The position numbers and the translations under genes were made by a program. The notes under the pieces are model-generated. The model did not search any database. It was given only the letters and a program-made list of their open reading frames with translations, and was not told where the DNA came from. A stretch of DNA of 46,940 nt. Source: Rubrivivax sp. (GTDB lineage: Bacteria; Pseudomonadota; Gammaproteobacteria; Burkholderiales; Burkholderiaceae_C). Below, piece after piece: positions 11,897 to 20,809 of this stretch. The stretch covers positions 1 to 46,940 of the forward strand of contig JADYZZ010000049.1 in the NCBI GenBank assembly GCA_020852865.1, in the 5' to 3' direction. Positions within the stretch are counted from its first letter, which is position 1. Every line of letters starts with the position of its first letter.

Positions 11897-12724
11897 ATGC
11901 GCGCGCCTGCCCCGCCGCCCCGCCGGCCTGTGCCGCCGGCCGCGCCGCTGCCCGGCGACGTGCGGCTGATGAACACCGTCTCCACCGCGGTGTTCGTGCT
12001 CGCCGGCGCCGGACTCGTGGCCGCCGGGGCGCTGCGGCTGGCGCGCGCGCCGCTGTTCGACATCCACGCCATCCGCATCGACGGCGAACTCACGCGCAAC
12101 AGCGTACCGACGATCCGCGCCAACGCGCTGCCCGCGCTGGCGGGCAACTTCTTCGGCATCGATCTGGCGCGCGCGCAGCGCGCCTTCGAACAGGTGCCCT
12201 GGGTGCGCCGCGCCGTCGTGCGCCGCGTGTTCCCCGACCGGCTCGCGGTGCGCCTGGAGGAGCACCACGCGGTGGCGCTGTGGGAGGACGCCGGCGGCGA
12301 CGAGGGCGCCGAGCGGCTCGTCAACAGCTTCGGCGAGCTGTTCGAGGCCAACGTCGGCGACGTCGAGGACGACGGCCTGCCGGTGTTCGCCGGCCCGCCG
12401 GGCGGCGCGGCGCAGATGCTCGCGATGTGGCGGCGGCTGCAGCCGGCCTTCGCGCACTACGGGCTCGGGCTCGAGCGGCTCACGCTGACGCGGCGCGGAT
12501 CGTGGCGCGTCGAGACCGAGGGCGAGGCCGCGGTCGAGCTCGGCCGCGGCAGCGACGACGAGGTGGCGGCGCGCAGCGAGCGCTTCCTGCGCACGCTGAC
12601 GCAGGTGCGCGCGCGCTTTCGCGCGCCGCTCGCCTACGCCGACCTGCGCCACGCCGACGGCTACGCACTGCGCCTGCGCGGCGTGACGACGGCGCTGCCC
12701 GCGGCCGGGGCGAAGAGGAACTGA
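11897..12724 (+). CDS. ftsQ: Cell division protein FtsQ
   Basis: Bitopic divisome protein linking FtsA/FtsK to FtsBL and FtsI/W. 275 residues: a Pro-rich cytoplasmic tail (about 1-28), a single membrane helix (about 30-50), a POTRA domain starting FDIHAIRIDGELTRN, then the beta domain with VPWVRRAVVRRVFPDRLAVRLEE cut here by domain logic only. Little sequence conservation is expected beyond the POTRA/beta regions, and position between ddl and ftsA confirms the call. ftsA follows after 12 bp, which include a purine-rich ribosome site. Confidence 0.94.
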   Translation: MRAPAPPPRRPVPPAAPLPGDVRLMNTVSTAVFVLAGAGLVAAGALRLARAPLFDIHAIRIDGELTRNSVPTIRANALPALAGNFFGIDLARAQRAFEQVPWVRRAVVRRVFPDRLAVRLEEHHAVALWEDAGGDEGAERLVNSFGELFEANVGDVEDDGLPVFAGPPGGAAQMLAMWRRLQPAFAHYGLGLERLTLTRRGSWRVETEGEAAVELGRGSDDEVAARSERFLRTLTQVRARFRAPLAYADLRHADGYALRLRGVTTALPAAGAKRN

Positions 12725-12736
12725 GGGAGGCGACGG

Positions 12737-13969
12737 ATGGCCAAGGAATACAAGGACATGGTCTTCGGGTTGGACATCGGCACCGCCAAGGTGATGGTGG
12801 TGGCCGCCGAGGTCACGCCCGAAGGCGGGCTGCGCGTCGCCGGGCTGGGCGTCGCGCCCACGCACGGCCTCAAGCGCGGCGTCGTCGTCAACATCGACGC
12901 GACCGTGCAGAGCATCCAGCAGGCGCTCAAGGAGGCCGAGATGATGGCCGCCTGCAAGATCGAGCGCGTCTACACCGGCATCACCGGCAGCCACATCCGC
13001 GGCCAGAACTCGACCGGCATGGTGATCGTGCGCGACCAGCGCGAGGTCACGCCTACCGACGTCGCGCGCGTGGTGGAGACGGCCAAGGCGATCAACATCC
13101 CGAACGACCAGCGCCTGCTGCTGGTGGAGCCGCAGGAGTTCGTCATCGACGGCCACGAGGTCAAGGAGCCGATCGGCATGAGCGGCAGCCGCCTCGAGGT
13201 GAAGGTGCACATCGTCACCGGCGCGGGCAGCGCGGCCGAGAACATCCTCAAGTGCGTGCGCCGCTGCGGCCTCGAGGTCGAGCGCCTGGTGCTCAACCCG
13301 AGCGCGAGCGCCGCCGCCGTGCTGACCGAAGACGAGAAGAGCCTGGGCGTGGCCGTGGTCGACATCGGCGCCGGCACCACCGACGTGCAGATCTACACCG
13401 ACGGCAGCGTGCGCCACACGGCGGTGATCCCGATCGCCGGCGACCTCATCACCAGCGACATCGCGATGGCGCTGCGCACGCCGACCAAGGACGCCGAGGA
13501 GATCAAGGTCGGGCACGGCGTGGCCAAGCAGCTGCTGGCCGACCCGTCCGAGCAGCTCGAGGTGCCGGGCCTGGGCGACCGCCAGCCGCGGCTGCTGTCG
13601 CGCCAGGCGCTGGCCGGCGTGATCGAGCCGCGCGTCGAGGAGATCTTCTCGCTCGTGCACCAGGTCATCCGCGAGAGCGGCTACGAGGAGCTGCTGTCCA
13701 GCGGCGTCGTCGTCTGCGGCGGCAGCGCCGTCATGCCCGGCCTCGTGGAGCTGGGCGAGGACATCTTCCTCAAGCCCGTGCGGCGCGGCAGCCCGACCTA
13801 CGGCGGAGCGCTGTTCGACATGGTCGCCAACCCGCGCTCGGCCACCGTGATGGGCCTGCTCGAGGAGGCACGCCTGGCGCGCACGCGCGGCCAGAAGGCG
13901 GCGGCGCAAGCCGGCTCGGTGAAGACCGTGCTCGGCCGTGCCCGGGATTGGTTTCTGGGAATTTTCTGA
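12737..13969 (+). CDS. ftsA: Cell division protein FtsA
   Basis: Actin-like ATPase that tethers FtsZ to the membrane. 410 residues. N-terminal GLDIGTAKVMVVAAEV, the phosphate-2 loop VVDIGAGTTDVQIY and the late VVVCGGSAVMPGL are actin-fold hallmarks. The C-terminus (RARDWFLGIF) can form the amphipathic membrane-targeting helix. Preceded by GGGAGG a few bases before ATG. An 82-bp gap, the widest in this operon, separates it from ftsZ. Confidence 0.96.
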   Translation: MAKEYKDMVFGLDIGTAKVMVVAAEVTPEGGLRVAGLGVAPTHGLKRGVVVNIDATVQSIQQALKEAEMMAACKIERVYTGITGSHIRGQNSTGMVIVRDQREVTPTDVARVVETAKAINIPNDQRLLLVEPQEFVIDGHEVKEPIGMSGSRLEVKVHIVTGAGSAAENILKCVRRCGLEVERLVLNPSASAAAVLTEDEKSLGVAVVDIGAGTTDVQIYTDGSVRHTAVIPIAGDLITSDIAMALRTPTKDAEEIKVGHGVAKQLLADPSEQLEVPGLGDRQPRLLSRQALAGVIEPRVEEIFSLVHQVIRESGYEELLSSGVVVCGGSAVMPGLVELGEDIFLKPVRRGSPTYGGALFDMVANPRSATVMGLLEEARLARTRGQKAAAQAGSVKTVLGRARDWFLGIF

Positions 13970-14051
13970 AAGAGGTCGCCACCGCATCCGCGCAAGGGAC
14001 CCGTTTTCTCTCTCACCGGCAACTGCAACCGACTGACGCAAGGAGCTTCAC

Positions 14052-15293
14052 ATGCCCATCGAGATGATCGACGAATTCGACCAAGGCACGCAGATCAAGG
14101 TGATCGGTGTGGGCGGCGGCGGCGGCAACGCCGTCGAGCACATGATCACGCAAGGCGTGCAGGGCGTCGAGTTCATCTGCGCCAACACCGACGCGCAGGC
14201 GCTCAACCGCTCGAGCGCCGGCATGCTCGTGCAACTGGGCAGCTCGGGTCTGGGTGCGGGCAGCATGCCCGCGGTCGGGCGCAATGCGGCGCAGGAGGCC
14301 GAGGAGCGCATCCGCAGCGCGATCGAAGGCGCGCACATGCTGTTCATCACCGCCGGCATGGGCGGCGGCACCGGCACCGGCGCCGCGCCGGTGATCGCGC
14401 GCGTGGCCAAGGACATGGGCATCCTCACGGTGGGCGTCGTGACCAAGCCCTTCGAGTTCGAGGGCAGGAAGCGCGGCAAGCAGGCCGACGAGGGCACGGC
14501 CGAGCTCGAGGCCAACGTCGACAGCCTGATCGTCGTGCTCAACGAGAAGCTGCTCGAAGTGCTGGGCGACGACGTGACGCAGGAGCAGGCCTTCGCACAT
14601 GCCAACGACGTGCTGAAGAACGCCGTGGGCGGCATCAGCGACATCATCCACATCCCGGGCCTCGTGAACGTCGACTTCGAGGACGTGAAGACTGTGATGA
14701 GCGAGCCGGGCAAGGCGATGATGGGCACCGCCACCGCCGGCGGCCCGGACCGCGCCACCAAGGCCGCCGATCTGGCGGTGGCCTGCCCGCTGCTCGAAGG
14801 CATCGACCTGTCGGGCGCGCGCGGCGTGCTGGTGCTGCTGGCGGCCAGCAAGGCGACGTTCCGGCTGGCCGAGAGCCGCAACGCGATGAACACCATCCGC
14901 CGCTACGCGGCCGACGACGCGCACGTGATCTACGGCACCGCCTACGACGAGACGCTGGGCGACCACATGCGCGTGACGGTGATCGCCACGGGGCTGTCGA
15001 GCGCGCGCAAGGCGGCCGCACCGACGACGCACGGCGCGCCGCCGCTCACCGTGCTCACGCCGCTGCCGCAGCCGGCACTGCGCACCGGCACCGACGGCCT
15101 GCCGGTGCTCACGCAGCCGGCACTGGTGCCGGGTGCGCAGCCGGTCCAGCCGCACAACTACGAAGGCCTGAACACGCCCAGCGTGTGGCGCCGCCCGCGC
15201 CCCGACCAGGCCGCGGCCAAGGTCGAGGCATTGGCCAGCAACGGCATGGACGAGATCGAGATTCCGGCGTTCCTGCGCAAGCAGGCCGATTGA
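14052..15293 (+). CDS. ftsZ: Cell division GTPase FtsZ
   Basis: Tubulin homologue that forms the Z ring. 413 residues. The GTP signature GGGTGTGAAPVIA begins near residue 104. N-terminal IKVIGVGGGGGNAVEHM and the T7-type NVDFEDVKTVM segment are present. A variable Pro/Thr-rich linker (about 320-375) precedes the conserved C-terminal peptide DEIEIPAFLRKQAD, which binds FtsA and ZipA-like partners. AAGGAG lies eight bases before the ATG. In relatives lpxC follows closely; here a minus-strand accessory block begins 268 bp downstream. Confidence 0.97.
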   Translation: MPIEMIDEFDQGTQIKVIGVGGGGGNAVEHMITQGVQGVEFICANTDAQALNRSSAGMLVQLGSSGLGAGSMPAVGRNAAQEAEERIRSAIEGAHMLFITAGMGGGTGTGAAPVIARVAKDMGILTVGVVTKPFEFEGRKRGKQADEGTAELEANVDSLIVVLNEKLLEVLGDDVTQEQAFAHANDVLKNAVGGISDIIHIPGLVNVDFEDVKTVMSEPGKAMMGTATAGGPDRATKAADLAVACPLLEGIDLSGARGVLVLLAASKATFRLAESRNAMNTIRRYAADDAHVIYGTAYDETLGDHMRVTVIATGLSSARKAAAPTTHGAPPLTVLTPLPQPALRTGTDGLPVLTQPALVPGAQPVQPHNYEGLNTPSVWRRPRPDQAAAKVEALASNGMDEIEIPAFLRKQAD

Positions 15294-15561
15294 GGCGGGG
15301 CGCGGGCGGCGCGGGACGGGCAGCGGCCGGCGGGCGCAGGGCGCCGGCGCGGTCGCCGCCTGCTCGACACGCCCGCGCCGGTGCGTCCGTCCAGCCGCTG
15401 GCGCGCGCCGCCGCCCGGCCGTCCGGGCACAGGGGCCTGGCACGACGGCGCGCGCGAATCGCTCGAGGCCCCCCGGCCGGCCGCAGCGGGTCGGGTCGGC
15501 GACCGGCGCCCGGTTGCGCTCGTCGGTGCCGACCTGAGCCGGGCCGACCTGGCCTGCGGCG

Positions 15562-16905
15562 TCAGGCCAGGCAGGCACCGTCGGCCTGCAGGATGCCGCG
15601 CAGCCGCTCGATCGGGATCTGCCCGACGTGCGAGCCCTGCTGCGCGGCGGCCAGCGCCGCGGCTGTGCCGGCGGCCTGACCCAGGGCCATCGAGATCGTC
15701 ATTACGCGCACGGCGGCGAGCGCGCGATGCGTGGCCGAGAGGCCGCGGCCGGCGACGAGCGCGTTGTCCAGGCCGCACGGCACGAGGCTGCGGAACGGGA
15801 TGCCATAGGCGTGGTCGTCACCGAGCGCGGCGAACTCGAGCCCGCCGCCGCTCGCCGCATGGATGTCGATCGGGTAGGCCCCGGCGGCGATCGCGTCGGC
15901 GAACGCGGTCGGCTCGAGCAGCTCTTCGGCGGTGAGCAGGTGCAGGCCGCGCACGCGGCGCGTCTCGCGCACGCCCAGCTGCGTGCCGAAGGCGACGAGG
16001 TGTCCGCGTTCGCAGCCGGGTACGCAGGCGCGCAGGTACTCGGCCGCGCACCAGGCCTGGCGCCGCCCCTCGATCTCGGCGCGGCCGAGCGCGAAGGCGT
16101 CGCTCGCGTCGATCGCGAGGCGGCTGATGTTGAACCAGGCGTCGTCCGAGTACGGGTCGCGCGCGGCGTGCAGTGCGGGCCGCGCGAGCCGGCCCTGCTC
16201 GAAGCCCTGGCGCGCCAGGCGCTCGCGCTCGGCCGGCGTCATGGCCTCGAAGCGGGGGAATGCGACCGGGCCGAAGCGAAACATCATCGTCGCGGGCTGC
16301 AGCGTCTCGCCTTCGTCCAGCGCCAGGAATTCGGCCCCCGCGAGCTTCATCGCCTCCATTTCGCCGGAGGCGTCGACCACGACGCGGGGCCGCACGGCGA
16401 GCATGCCGCCGCGCGTCAGCACCTGCACCGCGTCGATGCGGCGCGCGCTGCGCTGCACGGCAAGCAGCGAGGCGTGCAGCAGCGGCTGGACGCCGGCTTC
16501 GCTCACCATTTCGTCGAGCACGAGCTTGAGCATCTCGGGCGCGTACTCGACGCGGTCCATGCGGTGGCCGGTGGACATCACGAAGCGGTGGTGCTCGCCT
16601 GCGGCGCCGTAGCGGCGCAGGCGCTCGACCACCTCCGCAGCCAGGCCGGCGACCACGCGCCGGCCGCCGGCCGTCTGCCAGCCGTTGAACTGCGCCACGG
16701 CGCCGGCCGTGGCGTTGCCGCCGAGGAAGCCGTAGCGCTCGAGGAGCAGCGTTGTCGCGCCGCGCCGTGCCGCGGCCACGGCCGCCATCGTGCCGGCCAC
16801 GCCGCCGCCGCAGACGAGCACGTCGGCCTGCCGCGTGCCGGGTTCGTGCGGCGCGGCGATCGTCGGCTGCCCGTCGCTCATCGCCGGCCGCGCATCGTCC
16901 GTCAT
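15562..16905 (-). CDS. FAD-dependent oxidoreductase (FAD_oxidored/PF12831-like), substrate unknown
   Basis: Predicted flavoprotein of 447 residues. The N-terminal dinucleotide fold has the FAD signature VLVCGGGVAGTMAAVAAARRGATTLLLE at about residues 27-55 (given here as a region; key residues GGGVAG and the terminal Glu). A second Gly/Asp motif VVVDASGEMEAM and a C-terminal ATHRALAAVRVMTISMALGQAAG segment are typical of FAD_oxidored proteins. Start ATG 16905 overlaps the stop of the upstream binding-protein gene by 4 bp, so the two are co-transcribed; an in-frame ATG at 16881 is the alternative. The pairing suggests oxidation of an imported carboxylate-type compound, which is inference. Confidence 0.8.
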   Translation of the reverse strand: MTDDARPAMSDGQPTIAAPHEPGTRQADVLVCGGGVAGTMAAVAAARRGATTLLLERYGFLGGNATAGAVAQFNGWQTAGGRRVVAGLAAEVVERLRRYGAAGEHHRFVMSTGHRMDRVEYAPEMLKLVLDEMVSEAGVQPLLHASLLAVQRSARRIDAVQVLTRGGMLAVRPRVVVDASGEMEAMKLAGAEFLALDEGETLQPATMMFRFGPVAFPRFEAMTPAERERLARQGFEQGRLARPALHAARDPYSDDAWFNISRLAIDASDAFALGRAEIEGRRQAWCAAEYLRACVPGCERGHLVAFGTQLGVRETRRVRGLHLLTAEELLEPTAFADAIAAGAYPIDIHAASGGGLEFAALGDDHAYGIPFRSLVPCGLDNALVAGRGLSATHRALAAVRVMTISMALGQAAGTAAALAAAQQGSHVGQIPIERLRGILQADGACLA

Positions 16906-17888
16906 TCGGCCTTGATGCCGCGCGACTTGATCACGGCGCGGTAGCGCGCGGCCTCGGCCTGCAGGAACTGCGCGGTGGCGGCGCGGTCCATCGCCACCGG
17001 GACCACCCTCGAGGCCGCGAAGCGCGTCTTCACGGTTTCGGAGCCGAGCAGCTGCATCAGCAGCTCCTCGAGCCGCGCCAGGCCGTCGGCGGGCAGCGTG
17101 CCCCTGGGCGCCAGCAGCGCCGCCCAGCCCTGCACCTCGAGCATCGGGTAGCCGAGCGAGCGCAGCGTGGGCACGCCGGGGAGATCGGCCACCGGCTGCG
17201 GCGACGACACCGCCAGCGCGCGCAGCCGCCCCGACTTCACGTGCGGCGCCACGCTCGGCAGGTTGAGGAAGCCGAACGCGACGAGACCGCTGATCATCTC
17301 GGGCAACAGCGCGCTCTCGCCCTTGTAGGGCACCGGGGTGATCTGGATGTCGGTCTGCCCGGCGAAGAGCTCCGAGGTGAGGTGTGCGAGCGTGCCGTTG
17401 CCGCTGTTGCCCGCGGTGAGCCGCCCCGGCTCGGTCTTGGCGGCGGCGATGAGTTCCGGGATCGACTTGATGGCCGAGGTCGCCGGCACGACCAGCACGA
17501 GCGGCTGCGCCGACACCATGCCCACCGCTTCGAAGTCGCGCTGGGGCTCGTAGCCGATCTGCGGATTGAGCGCCGCGTTGATGATCATGCTGTTGCTCGC
17601 CATCAGCAGCGTGTGGCCGTCCTTGCTCTGCGCCGCGGCCATCGTGCCGACGGCGCTGCCGGCGCCGGGCTTGTTCTCGACGATCACCTGCTGGCCGAGC
17701 CTGGGCCCGAGCAATTCGCCCAGCGCGCGTGCCGACAGGTCGGAGCCGCCGCCCGGCGCGAAGGGCACGATGATGCGCACGGTGCGCGTCGGCCAGGCAT
17801 CGGCCGCGCGCAGCGGGAGCGCGGCGGCGGCCGCGAGCGAAGCGACGAGGCCGAGAGCGGTGCGACGGCTCGGGGCTGCGGGATTCAT
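16902..17888 (-). CDS. Bug/TctC-family periplasmic solute-binding protein
   Basis: Extracytoplasmic receptor of the tripartite tricarboxylate transporter family; members bind carboxylates and related small molecules. 328 residues with a Tat-like signal (SRRTALGLVASLAAAAALP, cleavage near ALPLRAADA). The mature start WPTRTVRIIVPFAPGGGSD is the Bug hallmark, followed by VENKPGAGSAVGTMAAAQSKDGHT. Start ATG 17888 was chosen for the signal peptide and for GGAG nine bases upstream; reading stays open further upstream but encodes no signal. No TctA/TctB genes are nearby, as is common for these orphan receptors. Divergent from the LysR gene. Confidence 0.9.
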   Translation of the reverse strand: MNPAAPSRRTALGLVASLAAAAALPLRAADAWPTRTVRIIVPFAPGGGSDLSARALGELLGPRLGQQVIVENKPGAGSAVGTMAAAQSKDGHTLLMASNSMIINAALNPQIGYEPQRDFEAVGMVSAQPLVLVVPATSAIKSIPELIAAAKTEPGRLTAGNSGNGTLAHLTSELFAGQTDIQITPVPYKGESALLPEMISGLVAFGFLNLPSVAPHVKSGRLRALAVSSPQPVADLPGVPTLRSLGYPMLEVQGWAALLAPRGTLPADGLARLEELLMQLLGSETVKTRFAASRVVPVAMDRAATAQFLQAEAARYRAVIKSRGIKAE

Positions 17889-17992
17889 GTGGGGTATCTC
17901 CTGGAAGCAGCAAGGGGCCGCAGGGCGGCCGCGCGGGTGTCGATGATGATGCCCGCGGCCCGGCGCGGCCAATACCAAGAAGCGCGCCGACC

Positions 17993-18007
17993 ATAACATC
18001 GCGTTAT
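17993..18007. promoter_or_regulatory. Candidate LysR-type operator (T-N11-A)
   Basis: Perfect inverted repeat ATAAC-N5-GTTAT in the 199-bp region between the divergent Bug gene and lysR gene. It has the T-N11-A form (T 17994, A 18006) typical of LysR-family sites. It is one of few AT-rich spots in the region. It would place the regulator about 105 bp upstream of the Bug start and 80 bp upstream of its own start. Confidence 0.5.
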
Positions 18008-18087
18008 CCGATGGCCGGCCGGTCGAAGGGGTCGTCCTGCCAGCGGTCGAACCGTGATCCGGATCGTCCGGCGGAAGGCATTGCGCG

Positions 18088-19005
18088 ATGAACCTGCGCC
18101 AGATCGAGGTGTTCCGTGCCGTGATGGTGGCCGGCTCGGTGACCGATGCCGCGCGCCTGCTGCACGTCTCGCAGCCGGGCATCAGCCGCATGCTGGCGCA
18201 TATCGAGCTCAAGCTCGGGCTGCGCCTGTTCGAGCGCCGCCGCGGGCGGCTGACGCCGACGCCGGAGGCCGAGGCCCTGTTCGCCGAGGTCGAAGAGGTC
18301 TATCGCGGCGTGCAGCGCATCGGGGAGCGCGCGCGCGAGCTCGAGAGCGGCGGCGGCCTCGCGCTCGAAGTCCTGGCCAGCCCGAGTACCGCGCTCGAAG
18401 TGGTGCCGCGCGCGCTTGCGGCGCTCGCCGCGGCCCGGCCGACGGCGCGCCTGTACCTGGAGGCGCAGCTCGTGCGCGAGATGGTGCGGCAACTCGTCGC
18501 GCACGAGGCCGACATCGCCGTGTCGACACTGCCCGTCGAGCACGCGCTGCTGACCAGCGAAACGGTCGGAGCCTGGTCGCTGGGTTGCGTGTTCCCGGCG
18601 GATCACCCTTTCGCGCGACGCCGCAGCGTGGGCCCGCGCGACCTGCGTGCCGAGAGGCTCATCGCGTTCAGCGCCGACACGCCGCAGGGCCGGCTCGTCG
18701 ACGCATGGCGGCGCCGGGATCGCGCATGGCCGTCCGCGAAGATCGAAGTCCGCTCCGGCCAGGCGGCCTGCTCCCTGGTGGCCTGCGGCGCCGGCGTGGC
18801 GGTGGTGGACGATCTCACCGCCCGCTTCTGGCTTGGCGCAGGACTCGGGTTTCGCCCCTTGAGCCAGGGGCCCAGCTTCCCGGCCTACGCGGTGCACAGC
18901 GCCGCCACCCCGCTCTCGGGGCTCGCGCGGGACTTCATCGAGCGGGTCCGCGCGGCGTTCAGGGCGATCCGCCGCGTGCACGAGTCGCCCACGGCGGACA
19001 GCTAG
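18088..19005 (+). CDS. LysR-family transcriptional regulator
   Basis: DNA-binding regulator of 305 residues. N-terminal winged helix-turn-helix at about 1-60 (MNLRQIEVFRAVMVAGSVT, SQPGISRML, KLGLRLFERRRGRLTPT). The effector domain follows at about 90-295. The gene runs divergently from the Bug/FAD-oxidoreductase pair, so it probably controls that pair and itself in response to the transported compound. GGAAGG lies upstream of the ATG. Ligand unknown. Confidence 0.93.
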   Translation: MNLRQIEVFRAVMVAGSVTDAARLLHVSQPGISRMLAHIELKLGLRLFERRRGRLTPTPEAEALFAEVEEVYRGVQRIGERARELESGGGLALEVLASPSTALEVVPRALAALAAARPTARLYLEAQLVREMVRQLVAHEADIAVSTLPVEHALLTSETVGAWSLGCVFPADHPFARRRSVGPRDLRAERLIAFSADTPQGRLVDAWRRRDRAWPSAKIEVRSGQAACSLVACGAGVAVVDDLTARFWLGAGLGFRPLSQGPSFPAYAVHSAATPLSGLARDFIERVRAAFRAIRRVHESPTADS

Positions 19006-19343
19006 TGCAGTGTTCCACGCTGTTCAGCACATGGAAGCGCGTCTTTGCCACCCACGCTCCTAGCCAGGACGACAAGTCCATCGGTTTTCTCGAGTGCCGC
19101 ACAGCGTCCACCGGTGCACAAGTCCGGGCCTGCGCGAAGGCTCGCCGAGCGCCACGCGGATCGGCGTCGGACATGGCCGCGCCTTTTCACCGCCGCCCCT
19201 GGGCCGCGGCACCGGTGCTGCCGCCTGCGGGGCCGCGAACGGCGGCGGCAGGAACGCCGGCCGCAGGCCATGCTGCAGGACCGATTGCCCGCCGGTGGCG
19301 GCCGGCGCAAGATCGCGGCTGGTCCTTCCTCCGGCCCGCCGCC
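19006..19343. other. 338-bp gap without a recognised gene
   Basis: Lies between the lysR stop and the methyltransferase start. The first 130 bases are visibly less GC-rich than the surroundings. I see no RNA gene, no IS end and no coding frame with family resemblance. It probably contains the methyltransferase promoter, but no clear -35/-10 pair stands out. Confidence 0.5.
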
Positions 19344-19967
19344 ATGTCCGCTCCCGACCGCCAGGCCGCGCTCGCGCAATACCGCCGCCGCGCCGGCGTG
19401 TACGACCTCGAGCTGGCGCTGTTCGAACCGCTGCGCCGCGAGGCGGTGGCGTGCCTGGCGCTGCAGCCGGGCGAGACGGTGCTGGACATGGGTTGCGGCA
19501 CCGGGCTCAGCCTGCCGCTGCTGCGTGCGGCGGTGGGTGTCGCCGGCCGCGTCGTCGGCATCGAGCAGAGCCCGGAGATGCTTGCGCTGGCACGCCGACG
19601 CGTCGCGCAACACGCCTGGCGCAATGTCGAGCTGATCGGTGCGACGGCCGAAGCGGCGCGCTGGCCCGGGCGCGCCGACGCGGCGCTCTTTCACTTCACG
19701 CACGATGTGCTGCAGCGGCCCGAGGCCGTCGCCAACGCGCTCGGGCACCTGCGGCGCGGTGCGCGCGTCGTCGCCACCGGGTTGTGCTGGGCGCCGCGCT
19801 GGGCGATCGCGGTCAACGCGGCCGTGCTGGCCGCGGCGCGCCGCTCGACGACGACGCTCGTCGGGCTCGATCGACCCTGGCGCCTGCTCGAGGCCCGGCT
19901 CGGGCCGATGCGGGTGCAGCGCAGGCTGCTCGGGGCGGTCTATCTGGCCTGCGGCGCGAAGCCGTAG
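19344..19967 (+). CDS. Class I SAM-dependent methyltransferase
   Basis: Small methyltransferase of 207 residues. Motif I VLDMGCGTGLSLPLLR lies near residues 47-62. The acidic end of strand 2 (VVGIEQSPEML) and a post-motif region FHFTHDVLQRPEAVANALGHL resemble the UbiE/type-11 group. The N-terminal RRRAGVYDLELALFEPLRR is the usual cap helix. The substrate cannot be told from sequence. ATG 19344 has only a weak ribosome site. Its end overlaps the convergent downstream gene by 28 bp. Confidence 0.85.
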   Translation: MSAPDRQAALAQYRRRAGVYDLELALFEPLRREAVACLALQPGETVLDMGCGTGLSLPLLRAAVGVAGRVVGIEQSPEMLALARRRVAQHAWRNVELIGATAEAARWPGRADAALFHFTHDVLQRPEAVANALGHLRRGARVVATGLCWAPRWAIAVNAAVLAAARRSTTTLVGLDRPWRLLEARLGPMRVQRRLLGAVYLACGAKP

Positions 19968-20809
19968 TCGATCCGGCCGAGCGTGCCGCGCCAGTAGGGG
20001 CGGCGCCCCCCGGGCAGCAGCCAGGCCACTTCGCCGGCCTGCGGGATCAGCATCCCGGAGCGTTCCTCGTAGCGGCTCCAGCGGCCCTCCCAGGGCGTGG
20101 CGACGAGACGCGCGCCGACCATGCGGCCGCGCGCCGGCGCGCGCACCGCGGCCACGAGATCGTCGCTGCCGAACTCGAACTCGAGCGTGGCCTCGCGCGC
20201 GCGGTCGCGCACGCTGGCGCGCGCGCGGCGCTCGTCCACGGCCTGCCAGTGCACGCCCTGCCCGGGCAGCAGCGCACTCGGGTACCAGGGCGACTCGGCC
20301 AGCCAGCGCATCAGTTCGTCGTCGGCGATGCCGCCGGCGCCGCGCAGCTCGGCCACCGACCACAGGCCGAGCAGCGCCGCGTGCAGCAGGCCCTCCCCGG
20401 CGACGTAGGCGTCGTGCACCTGCACCGCGACACCGGGCAGCAGGAAGACGCGGGCGTGCCAGACGAAGCCGGGGCGCGCGATCTGCACCTGCTGGGTGGC
20501 GACGAACGGCCGCCAGCGCGCGCGCTCCCCGCCGAGATCGAACTCACCCTCCTGCGTGAACTGCACCGAGACGATCGGCGCGGCGTCCGCGCGCAGCGCC
20601 CGGCGCAGATAGCGCTGCACCGGCGCCGGGAGGGCTTCGAACTGCCCGGCATCGTGGCGCGGCGGCGCGACCGGCGCGGCGCTCGCCTGCAGGCGAGCGG
20701 CCAGGGCCGCGCCGGCTTCGCGCCAGCGCGCCGAACCGTAGGCCACCAGCCCGACGAAGGCCAGCGCCACGACCGCGGCGGCCGCGAGCACGGTGCGCAG
20801 CAGGCTCAC
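19940..20809 (-). CDS. Membrane-anchored DUF6544-like protein of unknown function
   Basis: 289 residues. An N-terminal hydrophobic helix (LLRTVLAAAAVVALAFVGLV, residues 3-22) is an anchor or uncleaved signal. It is followed by LPAPVQRYLRRAL and a Trp-rich soluble region (FVWHARVFLLPGV, WYPSALLPG, WEGRWSRYEE) that resembles DUF6544. Start GTG 20809 has no ribosome site of its own. It overlaps the stop of an upstream micro-ORF (GTGA) that is itself a partial copy of this gene's start. The downstream end overlaps the methyltransferase gene in convergent orientation. Function unknown; family assignment moderate. Confidence 0.7.
   Translation of the reverse strand: MSLLRTVLAAAAVVALAFVGLVAYGSARWREAGAALAARLQASAAPVAPPRHDAGQFEALPAPVQRYLRRALRADAAPIVSVQFTQEGEFDLGGERARWRPFVATQQVQIARPGFVWHARVFLLPGVAVQVHDAYVAGEGLLHAALLGLWSVAELRGAGGIADDELMRWLAESPWYPSALLPGQGVHWQAVDERRARASVRDRAREATLEFEFGSDDLVAAVRAPARGRMVGARLVATPWEGRWSRYEERSGMLIPQAGEVAWLLPGGRRPYWRGTLGRIDYGFAPQAR

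Noticed and set aside
15294..15561. Terminator or small gene between ftsZ and the FAD oxidoreductase
   Set aside because: The 268 bp are extremely GC-rich with many weak inverted repeats but no T-run and no frame resembling a protein, so I could not support a specific call.
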